Both the position numbers and the translations under genes were made by a program. Positions 1-6,433 of a DNA stretch of 6,433 nt are shown here, one piece after another (within the stretch, counting starts at the first letter, position 1; each line of letters opens with the position of its first letter). Origin of the DNA: an uncultured Planctomycetales bacterium (GTDB taxonomy: Bacteria > Planctomycetota > Planctomycetia > Pirellulales > Thermoguttaceae); NCBI GenBank assembly GCA_937889015.1, contig CALARR010000407.1, forward strand, positions 1 through 6,433. The letters run 5' to 3'. A model generated the notes under the pieces. It had not been told where the DNA came from and did not search any database. It worked only from the letters and a program-made list of their open reading frames with translations.

Positions 1-1647
1 CCCTGCCCAAACCACTCGCCCGAAGATCTGCGCCACGCCTACCACTACATGTTCTACCAAGGCTGCAAGATCCTCATGAGCGAGTCCCGGAACTTCTACG
101 ACAAGCAGGGACAACTGACCTCGCTCGGCCGAGTCGTACGCGATTTCCAGGTCTTCCTCCAGAAGCATCCCGTCACCGAAGCGCCGCTGGCCGAAGTAGC
201 CGTGGTGCGAGGCCTGGGCGAGGGCTGGCAAAGCGGTTACGCCTACGACGCGCGCAGCGCCTCGCTCAAGAGCCGGCGGGACGCCTTTGCCTGCGGCGAG
301 CCGCCCATGAGCGACTGGGGGCCCAATGCGCGCTATCGCGACTGGGAACTCCTGGAGCTTTTCTTTCCCGATTTCGGCCAATGGGGGCTGAGCACGCGCT
401 ACTACACCGGCACGCCCTACGGCCAGATCGACATCATCTCGGCTCTCGCCCCGGCCGAAGGCCTGGCCCGATACCGCCTGCTGCTCTTCCTTGGCGTCAA
501 CGTGATGACGCCCGAACTGCGCGAGAAGCTCAAGACCTACGTGGACCAGGGCGGTATCCTCATCATGAACGGCCAACAACTGCGCGACGTCGCCGGCCGT
601 CTGGACGCGCTGGCCGCCAAGGATTTGTTCGGCGTGCAACTCGTTTCGGATGAGTTGCCCAAGGACCAGTGGCTCGTGCGTCACCGCTCGGGCCGGGGGC
701 AGGCCTTGCTGACCACCACCTGCTGGCACTGGACCGCCCCGCGCGACGAGTTCCGCGCCGTGCTCGACGAAGCCCTCGCCGGCCTCGGCCGGCACCTGGC
801 GATTTCACCCCACAACGCGCACATCGAGACCTTTGTCTGCCCCATGCAACAGGGCGCCTTCTCGCTCTGCTTCTTCAACCATCAGGACGTGCACCGGCGC
901 CGGCCCTACTACCGCCAACTGCATCCGGTTCGCGAGACGCCCGTGCCCACGGTTGCCGGAAAACGCATTCCGTTCGGCCCCGCAGAGGAGCGCAAGTCCG
1001 CGAGCTTCGTCTTTCCGCCGCAGGACTTCACGGCGGCGGACGAGATCAAGATCGCTTTTCACGCCGAGGGGCCCAAACCTGGCGGCACCGGCACCCTGGT
1101 CTTTGTCGATCGTCACGGCAAGCGTGCGGGGCGCAAAGGGGCGATCTTCCGGCCGTTCTTGTGCCAGCGGCGCGAGGGACGCGATGGCATGATCGAAGGC
1201 GTGTACGAGAAATACCTCTCCATCCGCGACTTTGGTGAATGGATCAGCCGCGACAAGATCGACTGGACGGCCGTAACGCAGATGGAGATCACCTTGCTTC
1301 GCGAAGAGCCTGGTGAAAGCCTGGACTTTGCCTTGTGCCTGGATGATCTGCGGTTGGTCGATACACTGATCAACGCCCCGCGGAAGACCGTTGCGCGGAC
1401 GATCACCCCTTATGCCGGCAAGGCCACGGTAGATCTCGCCAAACTCGGGCTGAGCGATGTCCGCGATCTGCGGATCTACCGCTTGAACGAGGAGGTTCAA
1501 CCGCATGAAGTGTCGGTAAACCGCAACGGCGACCGTATGGACTTCGATCTCGACCTGCGCGGCGAGTGGCAGGAGTACATCCTGGCCCGGCCGACGGCCG
1601 TCCCCATGCTGTTTCCCACCGGCACAGACGGTCACCGCACCCCTTGA
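1..1647 (+). CDS. Glycoside hydrolase-like protein with GATase-like domain, 3' part (5' end outside window)
   Basis: The frame is open from base 1 and stops with TGA at 1645-1647, giving 548 residues of a longer protein. The ATG at 49 is internal: the 16 codons before it read on as plausible protein (Pro-Cys-Pro-Asn-His at the edge), and there is no ribosome site or signal peptide. Residues 1-60 look like the end of a TIM-barrel glycosidase domain (HAYHYMFYQGCKILMSES, then a Leu-Gly-rich helix). Residues about 107-265 look like the glutamine-amidotransferase-like Rossmann domain found after the catalytic barrel in GH42-type beta-galactosidases and relatives: YRLLLFLGVNVMTPELREK, a helix, then a Gly-Gly turn and strand (GGILIMNG). 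Residues about 330-460 form a beta-rich, perhaps carbohydrate-binding, module ending in a CLDDLRLVD strand, followed by a last beta domain. The catalytic acids lie upstream, so family and substrate are open. It probably forms an operon with the next gene, 55 bp downstream. Domain calls are from pattern recognition, not a search. Confidence 0.75.
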   Translation, partial: PCPNHSPEDLRHAYHYMFYQGCKILMSESRNFYDKQGQLTSLGRVVRDFQVFLQKHPVTEAPLAEVAVVRGLGEGWQSGYAYDARSASLKSRRDAFACGEPPMSDWGPNARYRDWELLELFFPDFGQWGLSTRYYTGTPYGQIDIISALAPAEGLARYRLLLFLGVNVMTPELREKLKTYVDQGGILIMNGQQLRDVAGRLDALAAKDLFGVQLVSDELPKDQWLVRHRSGRGQALLTTTCWHWTAPRDEFRAVLDEALAGLGRHLAISPHNAHIETFVCPMQQGAFSLCFFNHQDVHRRRPYYRQLHPVRETPVPTVAGKRIPFGPAEERKSASFVFPPQDFTAADEIKIAFHAEGPKPGGTGTLVFVDRHGKRAGRKGAIFRPFLCQRREGRDGMIEGVYEKYLSIRDFGEWISRDKIDWTAVTQMEITLLREEPGESLDFALCLDDLRLVDTLINAPRKTVARTITPYAGKATVDLAKLGLSDVRDLRIYRLNEEVQPHEVSVNRNGDRMDFDLDLRGEWQEYILARPTAVPMLFPTGTDGHRTP

Positions 1648-1690
1648 GCATGCTCCGATCAACTTTCGCAGAGTTTGCACAACTGAGATG

Positions 1691-1695
1691 AGGAG
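1691..1695 (+). promoter_or_regulatory. Ribosome binding site AGGAG, fixes the start of the DUF6259-like gene
   Basis: AGGAG lies 7 nt before the ATG at 1703. This favours 1703 over the in-frame ATG at 1688, which overlaps the upstream edge of this site. The 1703 start also gives a cleaner signal peptide beginning MNRFLTLTVAAW. Confidence 0.75.
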
Positions 1696-1702
1696 CCACC
1701 GC

Positions 1703-4087
1703 ATGAACCGTTTCCTGACGTTGACCGTGGCCGCCTGGCTTGCAGTGCTGGACGCCGCGCCGGCCGCCGAATCGGCGGCGCCGTTGGTGGTGGAGAACCA
1801 GGCCCTCCGACTGGAAATCCAACGCACGCCGGCGCCGTTTGTCGAACGCCTGGTGCACAAGGCCAGCGGCCAGGCCGTAATCGCGGGGCCTGCTTCCAAG
1901 AGCCTATCCGAGAACCGTCACAGCCACGTCGGGCGGCCCAGCGAGACTGAGCTGCCGACAGGTTCCAGGACCGGCTCTAAAAGCCTCTTCACGCTGGTGA
2001 TCGAGAAGGAGGACGGATCCCAACAGACGATCGACAGCGCCGCGGCCGGCCGATCCACCGCCGAACTGCTCGACAGCCCCGCCGGCAAGAAAGCCGTGCT
2101 GCGGTATGAACAATTCCCGGGCCAGGACCTCTCGGCCGAGGTGACCGTCCTTTGTCAGGATTCCGACCCGCTCACTCTGTGGTCCATCACTGTCGAGAAT
2201 CGCAGAGGCCGGCGTCTGGCGACGGTCCGTTTTCCCCAGGTGACGGCTGTGCCGGCGATCGGCCAGGCCGACGATGATTGCCTCGTGCTCCCGGCCCTGC
2301 CCGGCGCGCTGATGCAGAATCCGGCTGCCAACTGGCGAAATGGCCAGAGCGTTCGACTCGCCTATCCCGGGAACCTCTCGGCCCAATTCATGACCTACCA
2401 GGACCGCACGGCCGGTGTGTACCTGGCCAGCATGGATTCGGCCGGCCATCCCTTGTCGCTGGCCGTGGCCAAGCAGGCCGAAGGTTTCCGTCTGTGGCAT
2501 GAGTTCACGCCCGTCATCGAGGCAGCCCGGCCCTCCGCCGCTCCCAGCGTCCGTTGGGAGAGCCCCTACCCGGTGGCCCTGGGCGTTACCCAAGGCACCT
2601 GGTGCGATTCGGCCGACCAGTACAAACGCTGGGCCGTGCGCCAGCCTTGGTGTGCTCGGCGCCTGGCCGATCGCGATGATATTCCCGCCTGGTGGAAGGC
2701 CGGGCCGGCCGTTCACGTCTGCGAGGTTCGCACCTACGACAACCAACGCACCTGCAACGGGTCGTTCTATCCCAAGCTCGTGGAGCACATGCGCGCCTTG
2801 CGCGCGAAGATCGATGGACCGGTCGTGGCCATGCTCGCTGGATGGGAGAATCACCGCCGCTGGACCGCCGGCGAGTACTTTCCCATCTTCGACGCGGAAG
2901 ATGCTCGTCGCGTGATCGGGCAACTGCGCGACGAGGGCTTCCGGCCCTTCTTCTACCTGTCCGGCCTATGTTACACCTACGAGAACGAAGGCCGCGACGG
3001 CGGCCAGATCCCTTCCGCCAGCCAGTACCAGGACGCCTACGCTGTCGACCGCAAGACCGGCCAGCCGCGTCCCTTCACGCTCAACGAGTCGAACCCCTCG
3101 GGCCAATGGAAACGGCACAGCTACTCCTTCTGCCCGTCCGTCCCGCAGGCTGGCGAGTTCTTCAACTCGGTGGTCGACCAGGCCCATGCCCTGGGCGTGG
3201 ACGTGCTGCAAATGGATCAGACCGTCAGCGGAGCCGGCCCCGAATGCTGGTCAACACACCACGGCCACGCGCCCGGCGTTGGCCTGTATCAAAGCCGCGC
3301 CTTCTGGGATCTGCTCGACGCCATGCGTCGCCGAGGCAAAAAGCTCTCGCCCGAGTTTATCCTCCTGCACGAAGAGCCGCACGAGCAGTTGCTGCAGCAC
3401 CTCGACGGATTCCACGTGCGCGAGTACAAGGAGAAGTTCTGGTACCGTGGCTATCCGGGCGCAGTGGGCATCCCGCTCTTCTCCTATTTGTATCACGAAT
3501 ACGCCATCGGTTACGGCGGCGACAGCGCCGGCGTGAGCAAGGACAACAACCGCGCCAACGTGCGTGCCCACGCCGTGAACCTGGTCACCGGGCGCACGCC
3601 CGGCTGTGCGGTCTGGTCCGCGCCGCAGAACGTCGCCGACGCCCATCCCGACCAGATCGCCATGCTCCGCAACCACAGCCGGCTGCTGAAGACGCCGGCG
3701 CAGAAGTTCCTGATGCTGGGGCGCATGCTGCACCCCTACGAACTGGACGTCCCGAGCCTCGCCATTCCCATCGTCGCCAAGCAGGGCGGCACGTGGAAGC
3801 GCGAGACCCTGCCCACGCCGGCCGTGCTGACCAGTTCTTGGCAGTCGCCCGACGGGGCCATCGGCCACCTCTTCGTGAACGTCGCCGAGGACGCGCAGGC
3901 GCTGCGCGTGCGGCTGGACAGTCGTAACACGCCGGCCGCCGGATCGTACGACGCCGACGTTTATCGCTCTACGCAAGGGGAGTCGTTTAAGCCCCTGTGG
4001 AGCCACCGCCCCCTGGCCCAGGACTACGCGGCCGAGTTGGCGCCGTTGGAGTTGCTTTTCATCCGACTTCGCGTCCACGGTTCGTGA
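1703..4087 (+). CDS. Secreted DUF6259-like putative glycoside hydrolase
   Basis: This is a 794-residue exported protein, most likely a glycosidase acting outside the cytoplasm. Residues 1-22 are a Sec signal peptide (MNRFLTLTVAAWLAVL core) with likely cleavage at Ala-Pro-Ala or the next Ala. Residues 27 to about 300 form a beta-sandwich (PLVVENQALRLEI opening). A linker (DSADQYKRWAVRQPWC, then RDDIPAWWK at 324-332) leads into a TIM-barrel-like domain to about residue 690. The linker and barrel resemble DUF6259 proteins of Planctomycetota, Lentisphaerota and Bacteroidota, as I recall them. Candidate catalytic residues, inferred from position at strand ends, are Asp505 (LQMDQT) and Glu557/Glu558 (ILLHEEPHE). 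The last 80 residues are a C-terminal beta domain (GHLFVNVAED; LELLFIRLR). Residues 69-95 look like an in-frame insertion, described separately. The protein ends at TGA 4085-4087, 114 bp before the next gene. Substrate unknown; the family is likely but not certain. Confidence 0.8.
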   Translation: MNRFLTLTVAAWLAVLDAAPAAESAAPLVVENQALRLEIQRTPAPFVERLVHKASGQAVIAGPASKSLSENRHSHVGRPSETELPTGSRTGSKSLFTLVIEKEDGSQQTIDSAAAGRSTAELLDSPAGKKAVLRYEQFPGQDLSAEVTVLCQDSDPLTLWSITVENRRGRRLATVRFPQVTAVPAIGQADDDCLVLPALPGALMQNPAANWRNGQSVRLAYPGNLSAQFMTYQDRTAGVYLASMDSAGHPLSLAVAKQAEGFRLWHEFTPVIEAARPSAAPSVRWESPYPVALGVTQGTWCDSADQYKRWAVRQPWCARRLADRDDIPAWWKAGPAVHVCEVRTYDNQRTCNGSFYPKLVEHMRALRAKIDGPVVAMLAGWENHRRWTAGEYFPIFDAEDARRVIGQLRDEGFRPFFYLSGLCYTYENEGRDGGQIPSASQYQDAYAVDRKTGQPRPFTLNESNPSGQWKRHSYSFCPSVPQAGEFFNSVVDQAHALGVDVLQMDQTVSGAGPECWSTHHGHAPGVGLYQSRAFWDLLDAMRRRGKKLSPEFILLHEEPHEQLLQHLDGFHVREYKEKFWYRGYPGAVGIPLFSYLYHEYAIGYGGDSAGVSKDNNRANVRAHAVNLVTGRTPGCAVWSAPQNVADAHPDQIAMLRNHSRLLKTPAQKFLMLGRMLHPYELDVPSLAIPIVAKQGGTWKRETLPTPAVLTSSWQSPDGAIGHLFVNVAEDAQALRVRLDSRNTPAAGSYDADVYRSTQGESFKPLWSHRPLAQDYAAELAPLELLFIRLRVHGS
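1895..1987 (+). repeat. Putative palindromic element inserted in frame in a coding sequence
   Basis: Two copies of a short segment (TCCAAGAGCCT at 1895-1905 and TCTAAAAGCCT at 1976-1986, 9 of 11 identical), both coding Ser-Lys-Ser-Leu, lie exactly 81 bp apart. The DNA between folds as a nested interrupted palindrome: AGAGCC 1899-1904 with GGCTCT 1973-1978, TCC 1907-1909 with GGA 1968-1970, GAACC 1912-1916 with GGTTC 1961-1965, GTCGG 1928-1932 with CCGAC 1955-1959, and CAGC 1939-1942 with GCTG 1951-1954, closing on an 8-nt loop. That is about 23 pairs with two bulges on the left arm. The encoded 27 residues are polar (Ser, Arg, Thr, Glu, Pro, Gly) and interrupt what would otherwise be a continuous strand (AGPASKSL then FTLVIEKEDG). 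Inference: a small palindromic element with a decayed target duplication, comparable in kind to Rickettsia palindromic elements. It could also be a natural surface loop. Confidence 0.5.
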
Positions 4088-4164
4088 GGATCAATGAACC
4101 CAATGCCGACCACCTCGCGATTCCCTCTCCGTTCTGCTTATGCTCCGTCCCCAGCCTGAAACGC

Positions 4165-4180
4165 GGGACCTGACACCTTT
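4165..4180. repeat. Possible fragment of an interspersed repeat (GGGACCTGACACCTTT)
   Basis: The complementary strand reads AAAGGTGTCAGGTCCC. From memory, motifs of the form AAAGGTGTCAGG followed by a short tail are common as interspersed palindromic repeats in planctomycete, proteobacterial and related genomes, often with REP-associated transposases. Only one arm is present here, and CCTGA also occurs at 4155-4159, 14 bp upstream. The resemblance is recalled rather than searched, so this is a weak call. Confidence 0.3.
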
Positions 4181-4187
4181 GCTCCAC

Positions 4188-4193
4188 AGGGAG
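4188..4193 (+). promoter_or_regulatory. Ribosome binding site AGGGAG for the lyase-like gene
   Basis: AGGGAG ends 8 nt before the ATG at 4202, a normal Shine-Dalgarno distance. It supports 4202 as the start, which also begins a good signal peptide. Confidence 0.7.
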
Positions 4194-4201
4194 AACCTAC
4201 A

Positions 4202-6433
4202 ATGTCCGGCGTGAAGAGATTCGTTTTGTTTGCTGTTTCGCTGTGCCTGGCCTGCCTTGCCTGGTCTTGCGTCTGCCAGGCGGAAGTCACCCCGGCCGAC
4301 TACATCCGCCTGCTGGAGAAATGGATGCCCACGGCCCGGCAGTGGACGCAGCCCGTGCCAGGCCGCGACGATCTGCTCTTCTACGCCACCGGTGGACATG
4401 AGCATTGGGCCGTGCAGGCCCAGTGCACGGCCTTTTCCGCCGTCGCCATCCTGGCCACCGCCCCGGAACTCGATGAACGGTTGGCCGGCGAGACGCGCGA
4501 CCAATTGCGCGCGCGAGCCCTGAAGATGCTCCGCTACGCGCTCCACACCCACAAGACTGGCGACGTGCTCTGCTCGACCGGCCAGGGCTGGGGCTATAGT
4601 TGGATCAGTAACCTGGCCCTGGAACGCATGGCGCACGCCGTCACCGCCTTGAAGCCCTGGCTTGCCGACGACGATCGGCAGCGATTGCGCAACGTGCTGC
4701 TGGGCGAATGCGATTTCCTGCTGGAGGGCTACAAGGTCGTGGGCGCGATCGACGCCTCGACCGGAAAGAACAAGCCCGAGAGCAATATCTGGAACGGTGC
4801 CGCCCTGTACCGCGCGGCCATGCTCTATCCCGACGCGCCTCGCATCGCCGAGTATCGCCAGAAGTCCACGGCCCTGCTGTTGAACGGCATTTCCATCCCC
4901 TCCGACGCCGACGGCGACACAGTCTACAACGGGCGCAAGCTCAGCCAGTGGCACGTCGGCCCCAACTACACCGAACAGTTCGCCTTAAACCATCACGGCT
5001 ACATGAACCTGGGCTACATGGAGATCTGTCTGTCGAACGTGGCCATGCTCCATTTCTTCTGCCAGGCCAACGATCTGCCCATCCCGGCCGAACTCTATCA
5101 CCACGTCGACAAGCTGTGGCAACTGACGAAGAGTCTGACCTTCGATGACGGGCGGCTGTGGCGGATCGGCGGCGACACGCGCATGCGCTACTGCTATTGC
5201 CAGGACTACACGCTGCCAGTATGGCCGATGATCCTGGATCACCTGGGCGACCCCGACGCGGCCCGGTTCGAGGAGGGCTGGCTCAAACTCGTGGCCAAGG
5301 AACAGGCCGGCAATCCACAAGGGGCCTTCCTCAGCGGCCGTCTGGCCAAACTGCGCGATGTCTCTCCCTTCTACTACTGCCGGCTGGAGGGGGATCGCGC
5401 GGGAAGTCTGTCGATGGGCGCCGCTTTTCGCCGCATGCTGGCCCAGAAGAAGTCCGCCGCAACCACGCGCATCGCGCCGTTGCAGGCGTGGTCCGACGAG
5501 TTCCACGGCGCGGCCATGGTGCAAGGCGCGCACCGCCGCGCCAGTTGGGTCTGGAAGTCGGGCCAGCGCCCCTGCGGTACGGTTGTCCCCGCCGATCGTT
5601 CGGACATGGTCGAGTGGCAATGGAACCTGGCGGGGCTGATCCAGGGAACCGGCTGCAGCTTCAACGCCGCGCCCAAGAAGGACCACGTCTTGCACACCTT
5701 CGAGGGCGGATTCGCCACTTGCGGCAGCTATCAGTGGACGGCCGCCAGCAATCCCGGCGAGGGCTCGACGGCCGAAGACGTGGCCCTGGCGCGCACGGCC
5801 ATGGTGGCCCTGCCCGATGACGCGACGACCGTCATCCTGCAACGTGCCGACGCAAGCCGACCGATCTACATCAATCGGATCCTGGGGCTGAACTACCAGG
5901 TGCCCAACGACGTGTTCAACGACTCGCTGCGCAGCTATCGCTTCGGCGGCCGGGAACATACAATCGCTGGCGCCGGTGGCCGGGAGCTGCCGCGCCGCGA
6001 ACTGCTCGACTGCGGACCGACGGTGAACGTCGCCGGACGGGTCAACGTGGGGCTGGTCTATGGGGCCCAGGGACTGTCGTTGTTCCGCCCCGGCCAGCGC
6101 AACGCCACCATGGGGCACAACATTCCCATGGCCTTCAGTGGCGACGGAGCCAGCCTGTATTGCGACGTGATCGCCGCCGGGGCTTGCGACCAGCAGCGGT
6201 TCTACCAGGCCCAAGAGCGGCTCTTCGACGTTGGCGTGGTGATCGGCATTGACTTTGAGCCCGCAGGCAAGGCGCACGGCAAGCCTGGCGATGCGATCAA
6301 AGTCGTCGAGGTGACCGGCGCGGACCAGCAGCGTTATCTGGTGGCGGCCAATCTCGACGCCCAGGCCGGCCAGACGGTGGTGACCGTTGCCGGCAACTTC
6401 AGCGTCCTCTGTGGAAAGAACGCCGTCGCCCAG
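4202..6433 (+). CDS. Secreted polysaccharide lyase-like protein, toroid plus beta-sandwich (3' end outside window)
   Basis: The frame is open from ATG 4202 through the last base (744 codons, no stop), so the gene continues past the window. Residues 1-27 are a Sec signal peptide (basic VKR, then a hydrophobic core with four Cys), with likely cleavage after Cys-Gln-Ala. Residues about 30-385 are helix-rich with repeated Trp/Tyr/Leu helices, like an (alpha/alpha) toroid. They carry ESNIWNG at 193-199 and GPNYTEQFALNHHGYMNLGY at 253-272. Residues about 395-744 are mostly beta strand. A toroid followed by beta-sandwich, with conserved Asn, His and Tyr, is the plan of several lyase families (PL8, heparinase II/III-like PL12, PL15, PL17, PL21). 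I infer that Asn195 or Asn198, His264/His265 and Tyr267/Tyr272 are active-site candidates for beta-elimination on a uronic-acid polymer. No specific family is recognised, and a hydrolase or binding role remains possible. It follows gene 2 by 114 bp, probably in the same operon. Confidence 0.75.
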   Translation, partial: MSGVKRFVLFAVSLCLACLAWSCVCQAEVTPADYIRLLEKWMPTARQWTQPVPGRDDLLFYATGGHEHWAVQAQCTAFSAVAILATAPELDERLAGETRDQLRARALKMLRYALHTHKTGDVLCSTGQGWGYSWISNLALERMAHAVTALKPWLADDDRQRLRNVLLGECDFLLEGYKVVGAIDASTGKNKPESNIWNGAALYRAAMLYPDAPRIAEYRQKSTALLLNGISIPSDADGDTVYNGRKLSQWHVGPNYTEQFALNHHGYMNLGYMEICLSNVAMLHFFCQANDLPIPAELYHHVDKLWQLTKSLTFDDGRLWRIGGDTRMRYCYCQDYTLPVWPMILDHLGDPDAARFEEGWLKLVAKEQAGNPQGAFLSGRLAKLRDVSPFYYCRLEGDRAGSLSMGAAFRRMLAQKKSAATTRIAPLQAWSDEFHGAAMVQGAHRRASWVWKSGQRPCGTVVPADRSDMVEWQWNLAGLIQGTGCSFNAAPKKDHVLHTFEGGFATCGSYQWTAASNPGEGSTAEDVALARTAMVALPDDATTVILQRADASRPIYINRILGLNYQVPNDVFNDSLRSYRFGGREHTIAGAGGRELPRRELLDCGPTVNVAGRVNVGLVYGAQGLSLFRPGQRNATMGHNIPMAFSGDGASLYCDVIAAGACDQQRFYQAQERLFDVGVVIGIDFEPAGKAHGKPGDAIKVVEVTGADQQRYLVAANLDAQAGQTVVTVAGNFSVLCGKNAVAQ

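Larger units (their letters stand above)
4088..4201. other. Intergenic spacer between genes 2 and 3
   Basis: This 114-bp gap is less GC-rich and less ordered than the genes around it. I see no strong hairpin followed by T residues and no convincing -35/-10 pair. It contains a short possible repeat fragment at 4165-4180 and the ribosome site of the next gene. Lack of a terminator supports read-through from gene 2, but a weak promoter cannot be excluded. Confidence 0.6.

Noticed and set aside
1688..1702. Upstream in-frame ATG as the start of gene 2
   Set aside because: It overlaps the edge of the AGGAG site that is well placed for 1703, and would add MRSHR before a signal peptide that is complete without it.
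1648..1702. Terminator between genes 1 and 2
   Set aside because: Only a 4-bp AACT/AGTT pairing is visible, with no T tract, so there is no support for an intrinsic terminator.
1763..1779. Perfect 8-bp inverted repeat with a 1-nt centre (GCCGCCGA/TCGGCGGC)
   Set aside because: It encodes the Ala-rich end of the signal peptide in GC-rich codons. The loop is too tight for a hairpin, and chance from Ala/Glu/Ser codons is enough to explain it.
805..1899. Minus-strand open frame (364 codons) across the end of gene 1 and start of gene 2
   Set aside because: It spans two real genes and the gap between them, its protein lacks domain-like patterning, and it is best explained as an antisense shadow.
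1904..2923. Minus-strand open frame (339 codons) opposite gene 2
   Set aside because: Shadow of a well-supported + strand gene: low-complexity Gly/Arg/His-rich protein with no recognisable motif.
2692..3927. Alternative + strand frame (411 codons) within gene 2
   Set aside because: The protein is extremely Arg/Pro/Ala-rich, typical of an out-of-frame reading of GC-rich coding DNA.
4139..4144. TATGCT as a -10 box for a gene 3 promoter
   Set aside because: Only 4 of 6 bases match the consensus, and no -35-like hexamer lies at a suitable distance.
4247..4276. Lipoprotein lipobox in the Cys-rich signal peptide of gene 3
   Set aside because: None of Cys15, Cys18, Cys23 or Cys25 has a standard Leu-Ala/Ser-Gly/Ala context; a signal peptidase I site after Cys-Gln-Ala fits better.
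4091..4954. Minus-strand open frame (287 codons) over the gap and start of gene 3
   Set aside because: It runs opposite the signal peptide and toroid region of gene 3, with no domain-like content of its own.
4985..6277. Long minus-strand open frame (430 codons) opposite the lyase-like gene
   Set aside because: High G+C makes stop-free antisense frames common. It has no good ribosome site or recognisable domain, and lies entirely opposite a + strand frame with signal peptide, Shine-Dalgarno site and fold-like sequence.

Overview
The window is GC-rich (above 60% G+C by eye) and tightly coding on the + strand. It holds three long genes in one orientation, two of them with readable Sec signal peptides. 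Base composition, long secreted carbohydrate-active proteins with little detailed similarity to model enzymes, and the absence of any SusC/SusD-type transport pair fit a Planctomycetota (Pirellulales-like) or related PVC-group organism, possibly a metagenomic assembly. This assignment is inference from style; there is no rRNA or marker gene here.

Layout: (1) 1-1647 is the 3' part of a large glycoside-hydrolase-like protein whose start lies before the window. What remains is the tail of a probable TIM barrel, a glutamine-amidotransferase-like (beta-galactosidase trimerisation-like) Rossmann domain and C-terminal beta-rich domains. (2) 1703-4087 is a complete secreted protein of 794 residues with a beta-sandwich, a TIM barrel and a small C-terminal beta domain; it resembles the DUF6259 group of putative glycosidases. 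(3) 4202-6433 is open to the window end (744 codons, no stop): a secreted protein with an N-terminal helical (alpha/alpha) toroid-like half carrying an Asn-His-His-Gly-Tyr motif and a C-terminal beta-sandwich half, the architecture of several polysaccharide lyases.

The genes are spaced 55 and 114 bp apart, the second and third have good Shine-Dalgarno sequences, and no terminator is visible between them, so they are probably one operon for breaking down a complex, perhaps uronic-acid-containing, polysaccharide. The substrate cannot be read from the sequence.

The most unusual item is inside gene 2. An extra segment of 81 bp (27 codons) sits in frame just after the signal peptide, between two near-identical copies of a Ser-Lys-Ser-Leu coding stretch, and its DNA forms a nested, interrupted palindrome of about 23 base pairs. 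It looks like a small palindromic element inserted into a protein-coding gene without breaking the frame. A second possible repeat fragment lies in the 114-bp gap before gene 3.
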